Below are positions 56,245 to 63,659 of a stretch of DNA of 64,000 nt, in pieces. The DNA comes from Vulcanococcus sp. (GTDB taxonomy: Bacteria; Cyanobacteriota; Cyanobacteriia; PCC-6307; Cyanobiaceae), in NCBI GenBank assembly GCA_019264575.1, contig JAHUZV010000020.1, forward strand, positions 1-64,000, in the 5' to 3' direction. The translations under genes were made by a program, and so were the position numbers. Within the stretch, counting starts at the first letter, position 1. Every line of letters starts with the position of its first letter. The notes beneath the pieces are model-generated. The model did no database searches. It was given only the letters and a program-made list of their open reading frames with translations, and was not told the origin of the DNA.

Positions 56245-56835
56245 GTGACAAAACTTGCTGGTGCGCTAACGCGAATGCTGTCGGGCAGCTTTAGTAATCA
56301 GGCTCAGGCATTTGAGAACCCACCGCTGTACGGAAATATTCTCGTTCGGATCCGTCCGGTTCCTCATCTTCGGGCCCATAGTCTTCTGCTTGAGCAGGCC
56401 TATGCGATTGCTCCAAATGAACCTTATCGGGTCAGAGTTCTGCGGCCCGCTTATCTCGAAGATAGGACGCTTTCTATTCTGAACTTTTCTATCGAGTCGC
56501 CTGAGCGTTTTTACGGCGCTGTTGAAGAGCCAGTGAGGCTCGCAGAGCTTGCTGAGGCTGATTTAAGGCTGCTGTCTGGCTGCACCTATTGGGTGGATCA
56601 GACCAGTGAGGGATTCATTGGAAAAGTTGAACCTGGTTGTAATTGCAAGGTATTTCGCAAAGGCCGTGACTCCTATCTGCTTAGCGAGTTTGAGTTGACC
56701 CCTCAAACGATGCAAACCATTGACCGCGGCTATGACCCAGTTACCCATGAGTACCTTTGGGGCTCTATTGCTGGTCCATTCCGTTTTGAAAAGCTTTGCG
56801 ACTGGAGCCAAGAGGTGCCGACTAGTTGGAATTAG
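56245..56835 (+). CDS. CpcT/CpeT-type bilin lyase (second copy)
   Basis: 196 aa from GTG 56245; the longer frame to 56023 includes sequence without family resemblance that overlaps the transposase fragment. The pattern is the same as the copy at 52005: LSGSFSNQAQAFENPPLYGN, LEQAYAIAPNEPYRVRVL, GCNCKVFRKG, TIDRGYDPVTHEYLWGSIAGPF. The codons of this copy are visibly less GC-rich than those of the first. It probably ligates bilin to a phycocyanin- or phycoerythrin-beta cysteine. CpeT itself appears again at 63659. Confidence 0.85.
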   Translation: MTKLAGALTRMLSGSFSNQAQAFENPPLYGNILVRIRPVPHLRAHSLLLEQAYAIAPNEPYRVRVLRPAYLEDRTLSILNFSIESPERFYGAVEEPVRLAELAEADLRLLSGCTYWVDQTSEGFIGKVEPGCNCKVFRKGRDSYLLSEFELTPQTMQTIDRGYDPVTHEYLWGSIAGPFRFEKLCDWSQEVPTSWN

Positions 56836-56863
56836 CCTTGTGAAGGCGACCCTCTGTTGAGCC

Positions 56864-57283
56864 ATGAAGCGCCTGTTGGATTCCGAGATCGATCGGCTCC
56901 GTCTCCTGTCTGGCGGCGAACGTGAACTGCGGTTTGATCGGGACGGCGAAGTGCTGAGGATTGACTTGCGTGAAGATTATATACAAATGTGGCAAGATGA
57001 GGCCGCTAATAATGATAATGCTGTCAATCTTTTCTTGGCCTGCGAGAGTTCTGCCGGCAACCTTGAGGCGACAAAGTTGACTTGGGTTGTCGGATCGGCC
57101 ATTCGTCCTGAGTCTGTTCAAACCAAAGAGGAGTTCACTCAGATTCTTTTGAGCCTTGGAGTTTCAGGGAACCTTGCTTCCTTGGCTCTTGAGCATTGTC
57201 CAGGTTTGATTAGCACGATTGCTTGGGCCCTCTATTTCGAAAGGCACGGATGGCTGACGGCAACTCCCATCTGCAATCTTTGA
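56864..57283 (+). CDS. Conserved-looking hypothetical protein of the phycobilisome cluster, 139 aa
   Basis: 139 aa starting MKRLLDSEIDRLRLLSGGER. A beta-rich first half with many charged residues and a mostly helical second half (LLSLGVSGNLASLALEH, then TIAWALYFERHGWLTATP). No membrane segment or cysteine cluster. It overlaps the start of the phycobiliprotein-like gene by 34 bases, so the two are likely translationally coupled and function together. I do not recognise its family. Confidence 0.7.
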   Translation: MKRLLDSEIDRLRLLSGGERELRFDRDGEVLRIDLREDYIQMWQDEAANNDNAVNLFLACESSAGNLEATKLTWVVGSAIRPESVQTKEEFTQILLSLGVSGNLASLALEHCPGLISTIAWALYFERHGWLTATPICNL

Positions 57284-57837
57284 TCTGTCGGGCCAAGGTC
57301 TTTAATCCCGATCTATTCATCGACTTCCCCGCTGACCTTCATCAAGCTCTCGTTGAGGCGAATAGCAGTAAGCGTCTGCTCAATGATGCTGAACTGACTC
57401 AATTCTCTGCTTATTCCAGACTCCCTTTTGAGCAGTTGTTGGTGCTCAGGCGTTTGGTTGAACCGTGTGTTCGCGAGGCCCGTGCTGCGTTGGCCTCGCG
57501 GCATCCGGAGTTGTTCGTTGCCGGTGGGGCCTTGGCGACCCCAGCGCGAGCCGAGGCTTGTTGGCGTGATTGCGAGAACTTCTTTCGGGTTGTGATTTAT
57601 GCCGTTGCCGCAGCCCGTCCTCGCTTTAGTGATCAGCAGTCCATCGACGCCTTAAACGAGCTCTATGGCCTCATGGGCGTCCCGACAGAAGGACTCGCTT
57701 TTGCATTGAACCAATTGAGTGCTATCTCGATCGCATCCTTCGAAGCGCTGTACAGCCACTCCCCAGTTGGAGCTTTGCTTCAAGACTCTTTTAATAATTT
57801 ACGTGAACTGCTTTTTGGGGCCTCTGTAAAGAGCTAA
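57250..57837 (+). CDS. Divergent phycobiliprotein-fold protein
   Basis: 195 aa from ATG 57250. Residues about 60-170 follow the phycobiliprotein (globin-like) pattern: C-x-R-D at C104, R106, D107 (EACWRDCENFF), then IYAVAAARPRFSDQQSIDALNELYGLMGVP. These correspond to Cys-84, Arg-86 and Asp-87 that hold the bilin in phycocyanin and allophycocyanin. The overall length is about 20-30 residues more than a normal subunit, with an unusual N-terminal ~60 residues. It is too divergent to be an antenna subunit of a known class. Whether it binds a bilin is untested. Confidence 0.72.
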   Translation: MADGNSHLQSLICRAKVFNPDLFIDFPADLHQALVEANSSKRLLNDAELTQFSAYSRLPFEQLLVLRRLVEPCVREARAALASRHPELFVAGGALATPARAEACWRDCENFFRVVIYAVAAARPRFSDQQSIDALNELYGLMGVPTEGLAFALNQLSAISIASFEALYSHSPVGALLQDSFNNLRELLFGASVKS

Positions 57838-57898
57838 GAAGTTTTTTCAGGCACCTGCAGCGGCCTATTGCACTATGGTCGCAGCGCATTGATGGTTA

Positions 57899-58627
57899 AT
57901 GGCTCTTCCCCTCCTGGAAGCCCCCTATTCCACCCAGAACTCCCGGGTTCCCCTAACGGCCTCCCTGCAAGGTAGTGGTGCCACCTATGATCAGGACGCG
58001 CGTAAGGCTCTTATTGAAAAGTCATATAAGCAGATTTTCTTTCATGCCCTGAAAGTTGATCGAGAGCCCTATTTAGAGTCGCAATATCTCAACGGCTCGA
58101 TTACTATAAAAGACTTTATTCGTGGCCTGCTTCTGTCTGGTCGCTTTCTGCGCGACTACTACCAGTGCAACTCCAACTACCGCATGGTCGACCAGGTCAT
58201 TGGGCGTGTCCTTGGCCGTCAGGTCTATTCCAACGCAGAGCGACTGCGCTGGTCGATTGTGATTGCGGAGCAGGGCTTCCCCGCTTTCGTTGATCAGCTG
58301 CTGGATAGCGACGAATACCTGTCGAACTTCGGCCTTGATCGGGTACCCTCCCAGCGCTCCAGGCTCTTGCCTGGTCGTGCGATTGGCGAGCTGCCGATCT
58401 ATCAGCAATTCCCCCGCTACGGCTCGGATTGGCGCGATGTGATGGCTCAGCGGGCCCCTGTGCCTGCTCAGGCTTGGGCGTCGACCGGTCAGGTTTCTGA
58501 CGCTTGGGCCAATGGTCAGCCTCCGGCTTGGGCGCTGAAGGTCTGGCTTGCCGTCGCCATCGTTGGCGGTGTCGAGATCACCCGTGTGTTGCTGACTGTC
58601 GCTCTGGGGGCCCTCCGCCACACCTGA
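57899..58627 (+). CDS. cpcG: Phycobilisome rod-core linker CpcG
   Basis: 242 aa. The PBS-linker domain covers about residues 25-160 with IEKSYKQIFFHALKVDREPY, FIRGLLLSGRFLRDYYQCNSNYR and DEYLSNFGLDRVPSQR. A C-terminal hydrophobic segment (about 215-240) resembles CpcG forms that interact with membranes or the photosystem. It replaces the broken cpcG at 52705, to which it is related over the whole length. It starts 61 bases after the phycobiliprotein-like gene. Confidence 0.92.
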   Translation: MALPLLEAPYSTQNSRVPLTASLQGSGATYDQDARKALIEKSYKQIFFHALKVDREPYLESQYLNGSITIKDFIRGLLLSGRFLRDYYQCNSNYRMVDQVIGRVLGRQVYSNAERLRWSIVIAEQGFPAFVDQLLDSDEYLSNFGLDRVPSQRSRLLPGRAIGELPIYQQFPRYGSDWRDVMAQRAPVPAQAWASTGQVSDAWANGQPPAWALKVWLAVAIVGGVEITRVLLTVALGALRHT

Positions 58628-58653
58628 TCTCTTCGGACCCTTAGCGTTTCTCC

Positions 58654-59343
58654 TTGACGTCACTGAATCCAGTGCTCAACCTTCTGCAGTGGCAGCCCCC
58701 TGAAGATCTGCTGCCAACGGTTGGTTTTGGGGCGCCCCTGGATGCTCGAGGTGCCGATTGGAGTGGGCGGGATCTCGCTGGAATTGATCTTCGAGGGGCG
58801 GCCCTCTGCCGGGTCGATTTGCGTGGCGCTGATCTCAGCACCTGTGACCTCGATGGTGCTGACCTGCGTTTGGCGCGTTTTGACGTGTTCACGCGCTTCC
58901 CTGAAGGGTTTGACCACCGCTCATCGGGAGCCGTTGGTCCTGGGGCCAAGCTGAACGGCGCTTTTCTTAATAGTGCGGACCTGCGCGGCTTGGACCTGCG
59001 TAGCTGCAACTTGATGGGGGCTTATCTCAGCGGAGCAGACCTCAGTGGTTCGCTGCTGGATGGCGTTCGCTTGGTCGGCGCTGACCTGCGTCATGCTGTT
59101 TTGCGGGGTGCTTCCTGTGTGGGCGCCAGCTTCTCGTGCTGTCAGTTGGACTTTGCCGATTTCAGGGCTGCCGATCTGAGCTCCGCCCGCCTCGAGGGCG
59201 CTGAGTCACTCTCTGGAGCTGATTTTTCGGGTTGCTTGGGACTCGACGCCGAGCGCTCTGCACTGCTGTCGAGGCCTTACAAGGAGTTGGACACCTGGAA
59301 CCCCTTGACCCGTGAGACGACGCGGACCAGCCTCGAGGCCTAG
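58654..59343 (+). CDS. Pentapeptide-repeat protein
   Basis: 229 aa from TTG 58654. Two blocks of A-D/N-L-x-x repeats lie at about residues 31-78 (GADWSGRDLAGIDLRGAAL) and 95-195 (DLRGLDLRSCNLMGAYLSGA), forming a right-handed quadrilateral beta-helix. The gap between blocks carries a charged loop. Pentapeptide proteins are common in cyanobacteria and often structural; a role in phycobilisome assembly here is suggested only by position. The TTG start, 26 bases after cpcG, is not certain. Confidence 0.82.
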   Translation: MTSLNPVLNLLQWQPPEDLLPTVGFGAPLDARGADWSGRDLAGIDLRGAALCRVDLRGADLSTCDLDGADLRLARFDVFTRFPEGFDHRSSGAVGPGAKLNGAFLNSADLRGLDLRSCNLMGAYLSGADLSGSLLDGVRLVGADLRHAVLRGASCVGASFSCCQLDFADFRAADLSSARLEGAESLSGADFSGCLGLDAERSALLSRPYKELDTWNPLTRETTRTSLEA

Positions 59344-59455
59344 GGCTTCGTTGAGTCACGCAACGTTGAGAAACAATTGGTTGATCTTTATGAAGGCGGG
59401 AGGCTCCTCGTTTCCTTTTCCCTGAGGATGATTCAGCTGATTACGTCCGCAGTCC

Positions 59456-60340
59456 ATGCCCTTCGGTCCTGCCTCTCTCCTTGGGGTTGAGCGCTTTGTT
59501 CAAGAGAGTGAAGCCCCCCTCGAGCTCATCCCTGGTGATGACGACGCCAAGAAAGAACAGATCATCACGGCTGTTTACAAGCAGGTCCTAGGCAATGCCT
59601 ACGTGATGGAGAGCGAGCGCCAGCTCGTCGCCGAATCCCAGTTCAAGCTTGGCGAAATCAGCGTGCGCGAATTCGTGCGCAGAATTGCTAAGAGCGAGCT
59701 CTATAAAGCCCGTTTCTTCGACGCTTGCCCCCGCTATCGCTACATCGAGTTGGCATTTCGTCACCTGCTGGGCCGCGCTCCTGTTGATTTCCAGGAGATG
59801 CGGAATCACGCCGAGCGCCTCGATGCCAAGGGCTACGACGCTGACATCGATAGCTTCCTCGATTCAGACGACTACCAGAACACCTTCGGTGAGTGGACCG
59901 CCCCCTACCAGCGAGGATGGAAGACCGAGAGCTGCGGGACCATGCAGGAATTCACATGGAGCTTCCAGCTTCTGCGCGGTAACAGCAGCAGCAGCCTGAA
60001 AGGTGATCTGGCTGGCATCTCCAGCAAGTTGGGCGGCGCCGCCTACCAGAACCGTCCCATGTCGGTTGTCCCTCCATCCTCGGCGAACTCCCAAGGTTTC
60101 AGCTTCCGTCCTTCGAAGAACCTGGCCGACGCGGTAACCCGTGTTGGTGTGGGTGCGTCCGACCAGGGCAAAACCTTCCGCGTCGAGGTCACGGCCTACA
60201 GCGCGAACAATGTGCGTCGCGTGTCCCGTTACACCCGTAGCAACCGCGTGTATTACGTGCCCTTCGACAAGCTCTCCGAGCAGTTCAAGCGCATTCACCG
60301 CGAGGGCGGAAAGATCGCCAGCATCACCCCTGTGAGCTGA
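59456..60340 (+). CDS. Phycoerythrin-associated rod linker (CpeC/CpeD/MpeC type)
   Basis: 294 aa. It begins MPFGPASLLGVERFVQESEA, a start seen in phycoerythrin-associated linkers. The PBS-linker domain is about residues 30-155 and the CpcD domain about 235-292 (KTFRVEVTAYSANNVRR, with KRIHREGGKIASITPVS). It joins phycoerythrin hexamers in the rod. The exact class (CpeD against MpeC/MpeD) cannot be settled without alignment. The position where some PE linkers carry a bilin-bearing cysteine in ESER-C is Q56 here (ESERQ). Confidence 0.86.
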   Translation: MPFGPASLLGVERFVQESEAPLELIPGDDDAKKEQIITAVYKQVLGNAYVMESERQLVAESQFKLGEISVREFVRRIAKSELYKARFFDACPRYRYIELAFRHLLGRAPVDFQEMRNHAERLDAKGYDADIDSFLDSDDYQNTFGEWTAPYQRGWKTESCGTMQEFTWSFQLLRGNSSSSLKGDLAGISSKLGGAAYQNRPMSVVPPSSANSQGFSFRPSKNLADAVTRVGVGASDQGKTFRVEVTAYSANNVRRVSRYTRSNRVYYVPFDKLSEQFKRIHREGGKIASITPVS

Positions 60341-60346
60341 TCGTCA

Positions 60347-60413
60347 GGCCCTCGCTTCAGAACGAGGGCCACCAAAAGCTGGATGACTGAGCAGCGCCAA
60401 CTGCTCAGTCATC
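60347..60413 (+). promoter_or_regulatory. Two hairpins between linker genes
   Basis: Stem 1: GGCCCTCG / CGAGGGCC at 60347-60370. Stem 2: a perfect 13-bp stem GATGACTGAGCAG / CTGCTCAGTCATC at 60382-60413 with a 6-base loop. They lie 6 and 41 bases after the first linker stop and before the next gene. No T-run follows, so they more likely protect the upstream message or partly terminate, as in cpc operons of other cyanobacteria (inference). Confidence 0.65.
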
Positions 60414-60466
60414 TCAGGGAGCGAAACCTGCCATCTGACCAAGGATCTCCCCCATCTAATTTTCCC

Positions 60467-62083
60467 ATGCCTGCCAATCGTTCGAAATCCCTCGGCTTTG
60501 GTGCCACCCAGCTGATCGAGGGACCGGTCTCCTACAGCCGCACGCGCATTCCCGCCGGCGACGCGGCGCTGACCAACGGCTCCTTCCGGAATCAAGACCT
60601 CTCGCCCGCCCGTGACGAGTTCGCTCCGGACGACGAGACGGCCCTCGCCTTTGTCATTCGTGCGGCCTATCGCCAAGTGTTTGGCAACGTGCAGCCGATG
60701 GAGAGCGAGCGCTGCATCAGCGCGGAGTCCCGTCTGCGCCAAGGCGAAATCACGGTGCGTGAGTTCGTTCGTCAGCTGGCCAAATCCGAGTTTTATCGCT
60801 CCCGCTATTTCGAGGCGGTTGGCCCCCATCGATCTGTGGAGCTGAGCTTCAAGCATCTGCTGGGCCGCGGTCCCTCCACCGAGGCGGAGATCACCGCTCA
60901 AGTGGCCCAGATGGCCACCGGCGGTTTCGACGCCGCGATCGATCAACTTCTTGATTCCGACGAGTACTTCGCGGCCTTCGGTGAGGACACGGTTCCCTAC
61001 GCCCGCAGCTGGGCTTCGGCTGCAGGGATGCCCCAGGTCAGCTTTAACCGCATCGCTGTCCTCGAGCAAAACTTCGCCGGTAGCGATACAGCCATTGGCG
61101 CCAGCAGCCAGCTGCTCGGGAACCTCGCCCAGGGCAACCGGCTCGCCATCAAGGTCCCGGCCCAGGTCTACCGGAGTGCTGGCGCTGCTGGTGGCTTCTC
61201 GGGCACCGGCTCAGCACGCACCGCCTTTACTGCGGTGAAGCGTGCCCTCTCCGATGGAGGCGATAGCGCACCTATCCGCGGGGATCTGTATGTCGGCTTC
61301 GGCCTGGGTCAGCGGGAACAGGAGGTCTTTGCACGCACGTCCGGTGATTCTGCCGGTCAGATCCAGGCGCTGATTCGCGCCTCCTACCGCCAGGTGATGG
61401 GTAACCCCCACCTGATGGAGAGTGAGCGCAACCTCACGGCAGAAAGCAAGTTCGCCGAGGGCGTCTCCAGCACCCGGGAATTCGTTCGGGCCATTGCCCT
61501 CTCTGCGGAGTACAGCCGTCGCTTCTTTGAAAGCAACGCTCCTTACCGCTTTGTCGAGCTGAACTTCAAGCATCTCCTTGGTCGTGCCCCCACCTCCCAG
61601 GCCGAGGTCAGCGAGCACATTCAGCGGCTCGCCAACGATGGCTACGAGGCCGAGATCAACAGCTACCTCGACTCCCCTGAATACCAGCAGACCTTTGGTG
61701 AGGACACGATTCCTTACCAACGCATTGCAACGGAAGCTGGTCGCTCCCAGGTGGCCTTCAACCGTCATCTTTCCCTGTCCCAGGGCTACGCCGCCAGCGA
61801 TACGGTTCAGTCCGCCTCCAGCCTGGTCGCATCGGTGGCCACGAACAGTGTCCCAAGCAATTGGAACTCCACGACACAGCGCATCAACCGCGTTGCAGCC
61901 GCCTCGGGTACCACCGAAGCCACCGGCAAGCGCTACCGGATCGTCGTTCAGGCTCAGCCGGCAGGTGGTCGCCAGCGCACCCCTAACGCCAGCTATCTGG
62001 TGTCGGGCAAGGATATGACCTCTCAGCTGGGGTACATCCATCGCCGTGGCGGACGGATTGTCTCGATCACCGAGGTGATGTGA
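60467..62083 (+). CDS. cpeC: Two-domain phycoerythrin-I linker, CpeC type
   Basis: 538 aa from ATG 60467 (MPANRSKSLGFGATQLIEGP); the alternative start at 60383 lies inside a hairpin. Two PBS-linker domains (about residues 56-185 and 295-425) and one CpcD domain (about 485-538). Marine Synechococcus WH8102 has a comparable 548-residue linker, SYNW2000, described as a fusion of an MpeC-like and a CpeD-like linker. The first domain has a cysteine (C83, ESERC) where the second has asparagine. That cysteine may hold a bilin chromophore (inference). Confidence 0.88.
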   Translation: MPANRSKSLGFGATQLIEGPVSYSRTRIPAGDAALTNGSFRNQDLSPARDEFAPDDETALAFVIRAAYRQVFGNVQPMESERCISAESRLRQGEITVREFVRQLAKSEFYRSRYFEAVGPHRSVELSFKHLLGRGPSTEAEITAQVAQMATGGFDAAIDQLLDSDEYFAAFGEDTVPYARSWASAAGMPQVSFNRIAVLEQNFAGSDTAIGASSQLLGNLAQGNRLAIKVPAQVYRSAGAAGGFSGTGSARTAFTAVKRALSDGGDSAPIRGDLYVGFGLGQREQEVFARTSGDSAGQIQALIRASYRQVMGNPHLMESERNLTAESKFAEGVSSTREFVRAIALSAEYSRRFFESNAPYRFVELNFKHLLGRAPTSQAEVSEHIQRLANDGYEAEINSYLDSPEYQQTFGEDTIPYQRIATEAGRSQVAFNRHLSLSQGYAASDTVQSASSLVASVATNSVPSNWNSTTQRINRVAAASGTTEATGKRYRIVVQAQPAGGRQRTPNASYLVSGKDMTSQLGYIHRRGGRIVSITEVM

Positions 62084-62134
62084 TCCATTCTTGATCACGT
62101 CAAAAGCGATTGAAAACTCCACCTACCTCTTCAA

Positions 62135-62833
62135 ATGACTGATTCCACCGCCGTAATTCGAGCTGCCTACCGTCAGGTGTTCGGCAACGCTCACCTGATG
62201 GACGAGGAGCGCTGCGCTTCTGCGGAAAGCTTGTACGTGAACGGTGACCTCACAGTTCAGGGTCTGGTCACCGCCTTTGCCCAATCCGACACCTACCGGC
62301 GCTTATTTCTCGAGAAAAACGGTCCCTACCGTTTCGTTGAACTCAACTTCAAGCACCTGCTGGGCCGTGCACCCCAGAGCCTGGCCGAAGTCAGCGAACA
62401 CGTTCAGCGTCTCGCTAATGAAGGTTATGAAGCTGAGATCAACAGCTATACCTTCAGCGACGAATACATCCGGGCTTTTGGTCTCGATCATGTGCCTTCG
62501 ATGCGTGGGGCATCCACTCAGGTCGGTCTGAGCAATCTGAGCTACACCCGTTCAGTCGTGATGGATTCCGGCTTTGCCGGTTTCGATGGCTCCAGCCAAT
62601 CCCGTTTGACCCTCAGCATTGGCACAGCCTCTGCGCCAGCCACTGGGCCCAAGCTGCCTGGCCCTGGTGGCCGGGACAGCAAGCGCTTCACGATCAGGTG
62701 GACCACCGCCACACCGGTCGGTGTACGCCGACGTTCTGTGCAGACCAGCACAGCTCCCTACAGTTCCTTGAGCGAGGTCATGCAAGGCATTCACCGTCGC
62801 GGTGGCCGTATCCTTACTGTTGCGAACACTTAA
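62135..62833 (+). CDS. cpeE: Phycoerythrin-I rod linker, CpeE type
   Basis: 232 aa. A PBS-linker domain starts almost at once (about residues 5-130, VIRAAYRQVFGNAHLMDEERC) and a CpcD domain closes the protein (about 178-232). The lack of an N-terminal extension resembles CpeE. C27 in DEERC is in the same position as C83 of the preceding linker and may be a bilin site. A strong terminator follows. Confidence 0.82.
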   Translation: MTDSTAVIRAAYRQVFGNAHLMDEERCASAESLYVNGDLTVQGLVTAFAQSDTYRRLFLEKNGPYRFVELNFKHLLGRAPQSLAEVSEHVQRLANEGYEAEINSYTFSDEYIRAFGLDHVPSMRGASTQVGLSNLSYTRSVVMDSGFAGFDGSSQSRLTLSIGTASAPATGPKLPGPGGRDSKRFTIRWTTATPVGVRRRSVQTSTAPYSSLSEVMQGIHRRGGRILTVANT

Positions 62834-62883
62834 TCATTGACGCCTTGGGCCCCAGTCCAGCTTGGCTCTGAACGATGATTGAC

Positions 62884-62909
62884 CCCGGAAGGTTGCCTTC
62901 CGGGTTTTT
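62884..62909 (+). terminator. Rho-independent terminator after cpeE
   Basis: Perfect 9-bp stem CCCGGAAGG / CCTTCCGGG with loop TTG and five T after it. It separates the linker operon from cpeST. Confidence 0.92.
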
Positions 62910-62943
62910 CTGTGGCCTACAGGCGCTTTACACGTCAACTCTG

Positions 62944-63114
62944 ATGAACGCGAATTCCTCACGTCAGCGTGATCGTCGATCCAATTTTCAGGACAAAGTT
63001 TCAGATTCTGCCTCCCAGGCTGAATCTGCCATTTCGATGATGGTCGAGTCGTTGGTTCATATGGTACAGAACGCACGCAACGGTTCTGCCTCCAGCTTTG
63101 ACGAGCGCATCTGA
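62944..63114 (+). CDS. Small hypothetical protein, 56 aa
   Basis: 56 aa from ATG 62944 (MNANSSRQRDRRSNFQDKVS). The first ~20 residues are basic, followed by a helical region with regularly spaced hydrophobics (ISMMVESLVHMVQNA). No membrane segment. It lies between the terminator and cpeS, 11 bases before cpeS, and is likely in the cpeST unit. No family recognised. Confidence 0.62.
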   Translation: MNANSSRQRDRRSNFQDKVSDSASQAESAISMMVESLVHMVQNARNGSASSFDERI

Positions 63115-63125
63115 GCTTCGACTTA

Positions 63126-63659
63126 ATGGATTTGGCGACGTTCGTTGAGCGCAGCGAAGGGACTTGGCGCTCAATGCGCAGTGGCCATTCCCTGGCCTTT
63201 CAGCAGTTTGAAGAGGTTCTCAGCCAGATCAAGATCGAGCGCCTTTCCCCCGCTGATCCGCAGGTTGTTGAGCTTCTTGAGTCCACCTCCCAGGATCCTG
63301 GGTTGATTCAGTCTCCGTTCCGAATGGAATGGAGTGCAGAGAGCGACTGGGAACCTGATGACCCCTCTGAGGTCTCCAGTGGATCCTGTGTCTTGGTGCC
63401 GGTCCCTGCTGATCCAAGTAGTGGCAGCCTGCTGCGCAGTGTTGGCTATGCCGAGGCTGAGCAGGCGATCTCTTCTTACCGCTTTCTCTCGGACGGCACG
63501 TTTGTGTTGAGCACAAAGTACGGCCAGTCCATCGCGGAGGAGCGCATCTGGTTCGTTTCTGAACATGTGCGCTGTCGCTCCTCTGTTCTCCGTACGTCAG
63601 AGGGCTCGGGTGTCCTGCAAACATCCTTTGCTTCTGAAGTCAGGAGGCTGACGCTCTGA
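63126..63659 (+). CDS. cpeS: Phycoerythrin bilin lyase CpeS
   Basis: 177 aa. The S/U-type lyase start FVERSEGTWRSMRSGHSLAF is diagnostic, followed by a beta-barrel (lipocalin-like) pattern with YRFLSDGTFVL and the final FASEVRRL. CpeS attaches phycoerythrobilin to the central cysteine (Cys-82/84) of phycoerythrin subunits. Its stop overlaps the cpeT start by one base (TGATG). Confidence 0.92.
   Translation: MDLATFVERSEGTWRSMRSGHSLAFQQFEEVLSQIKIERLSPADPQVVELLESTSQDPGLIQSPFRMEWSAESDWEPDDPSEVSSGSCVLVPVPADPSSGSLLRSVGYAEAEQAISSYRFLSDGTFVLSTKYGQSIAEERIWFVSEHVRCRSSVLRTSEGSGVLQTSFASEVRRLTL

Noticed and set aside
60383..60466. Upstream ATG giving a 566-aa form of the double linker
   Set aside because: This ATG lies inside a perfect 13-bp hairpin, and the 28 extra residues do not resemble a linker start; ATG 60467 fits the family better.
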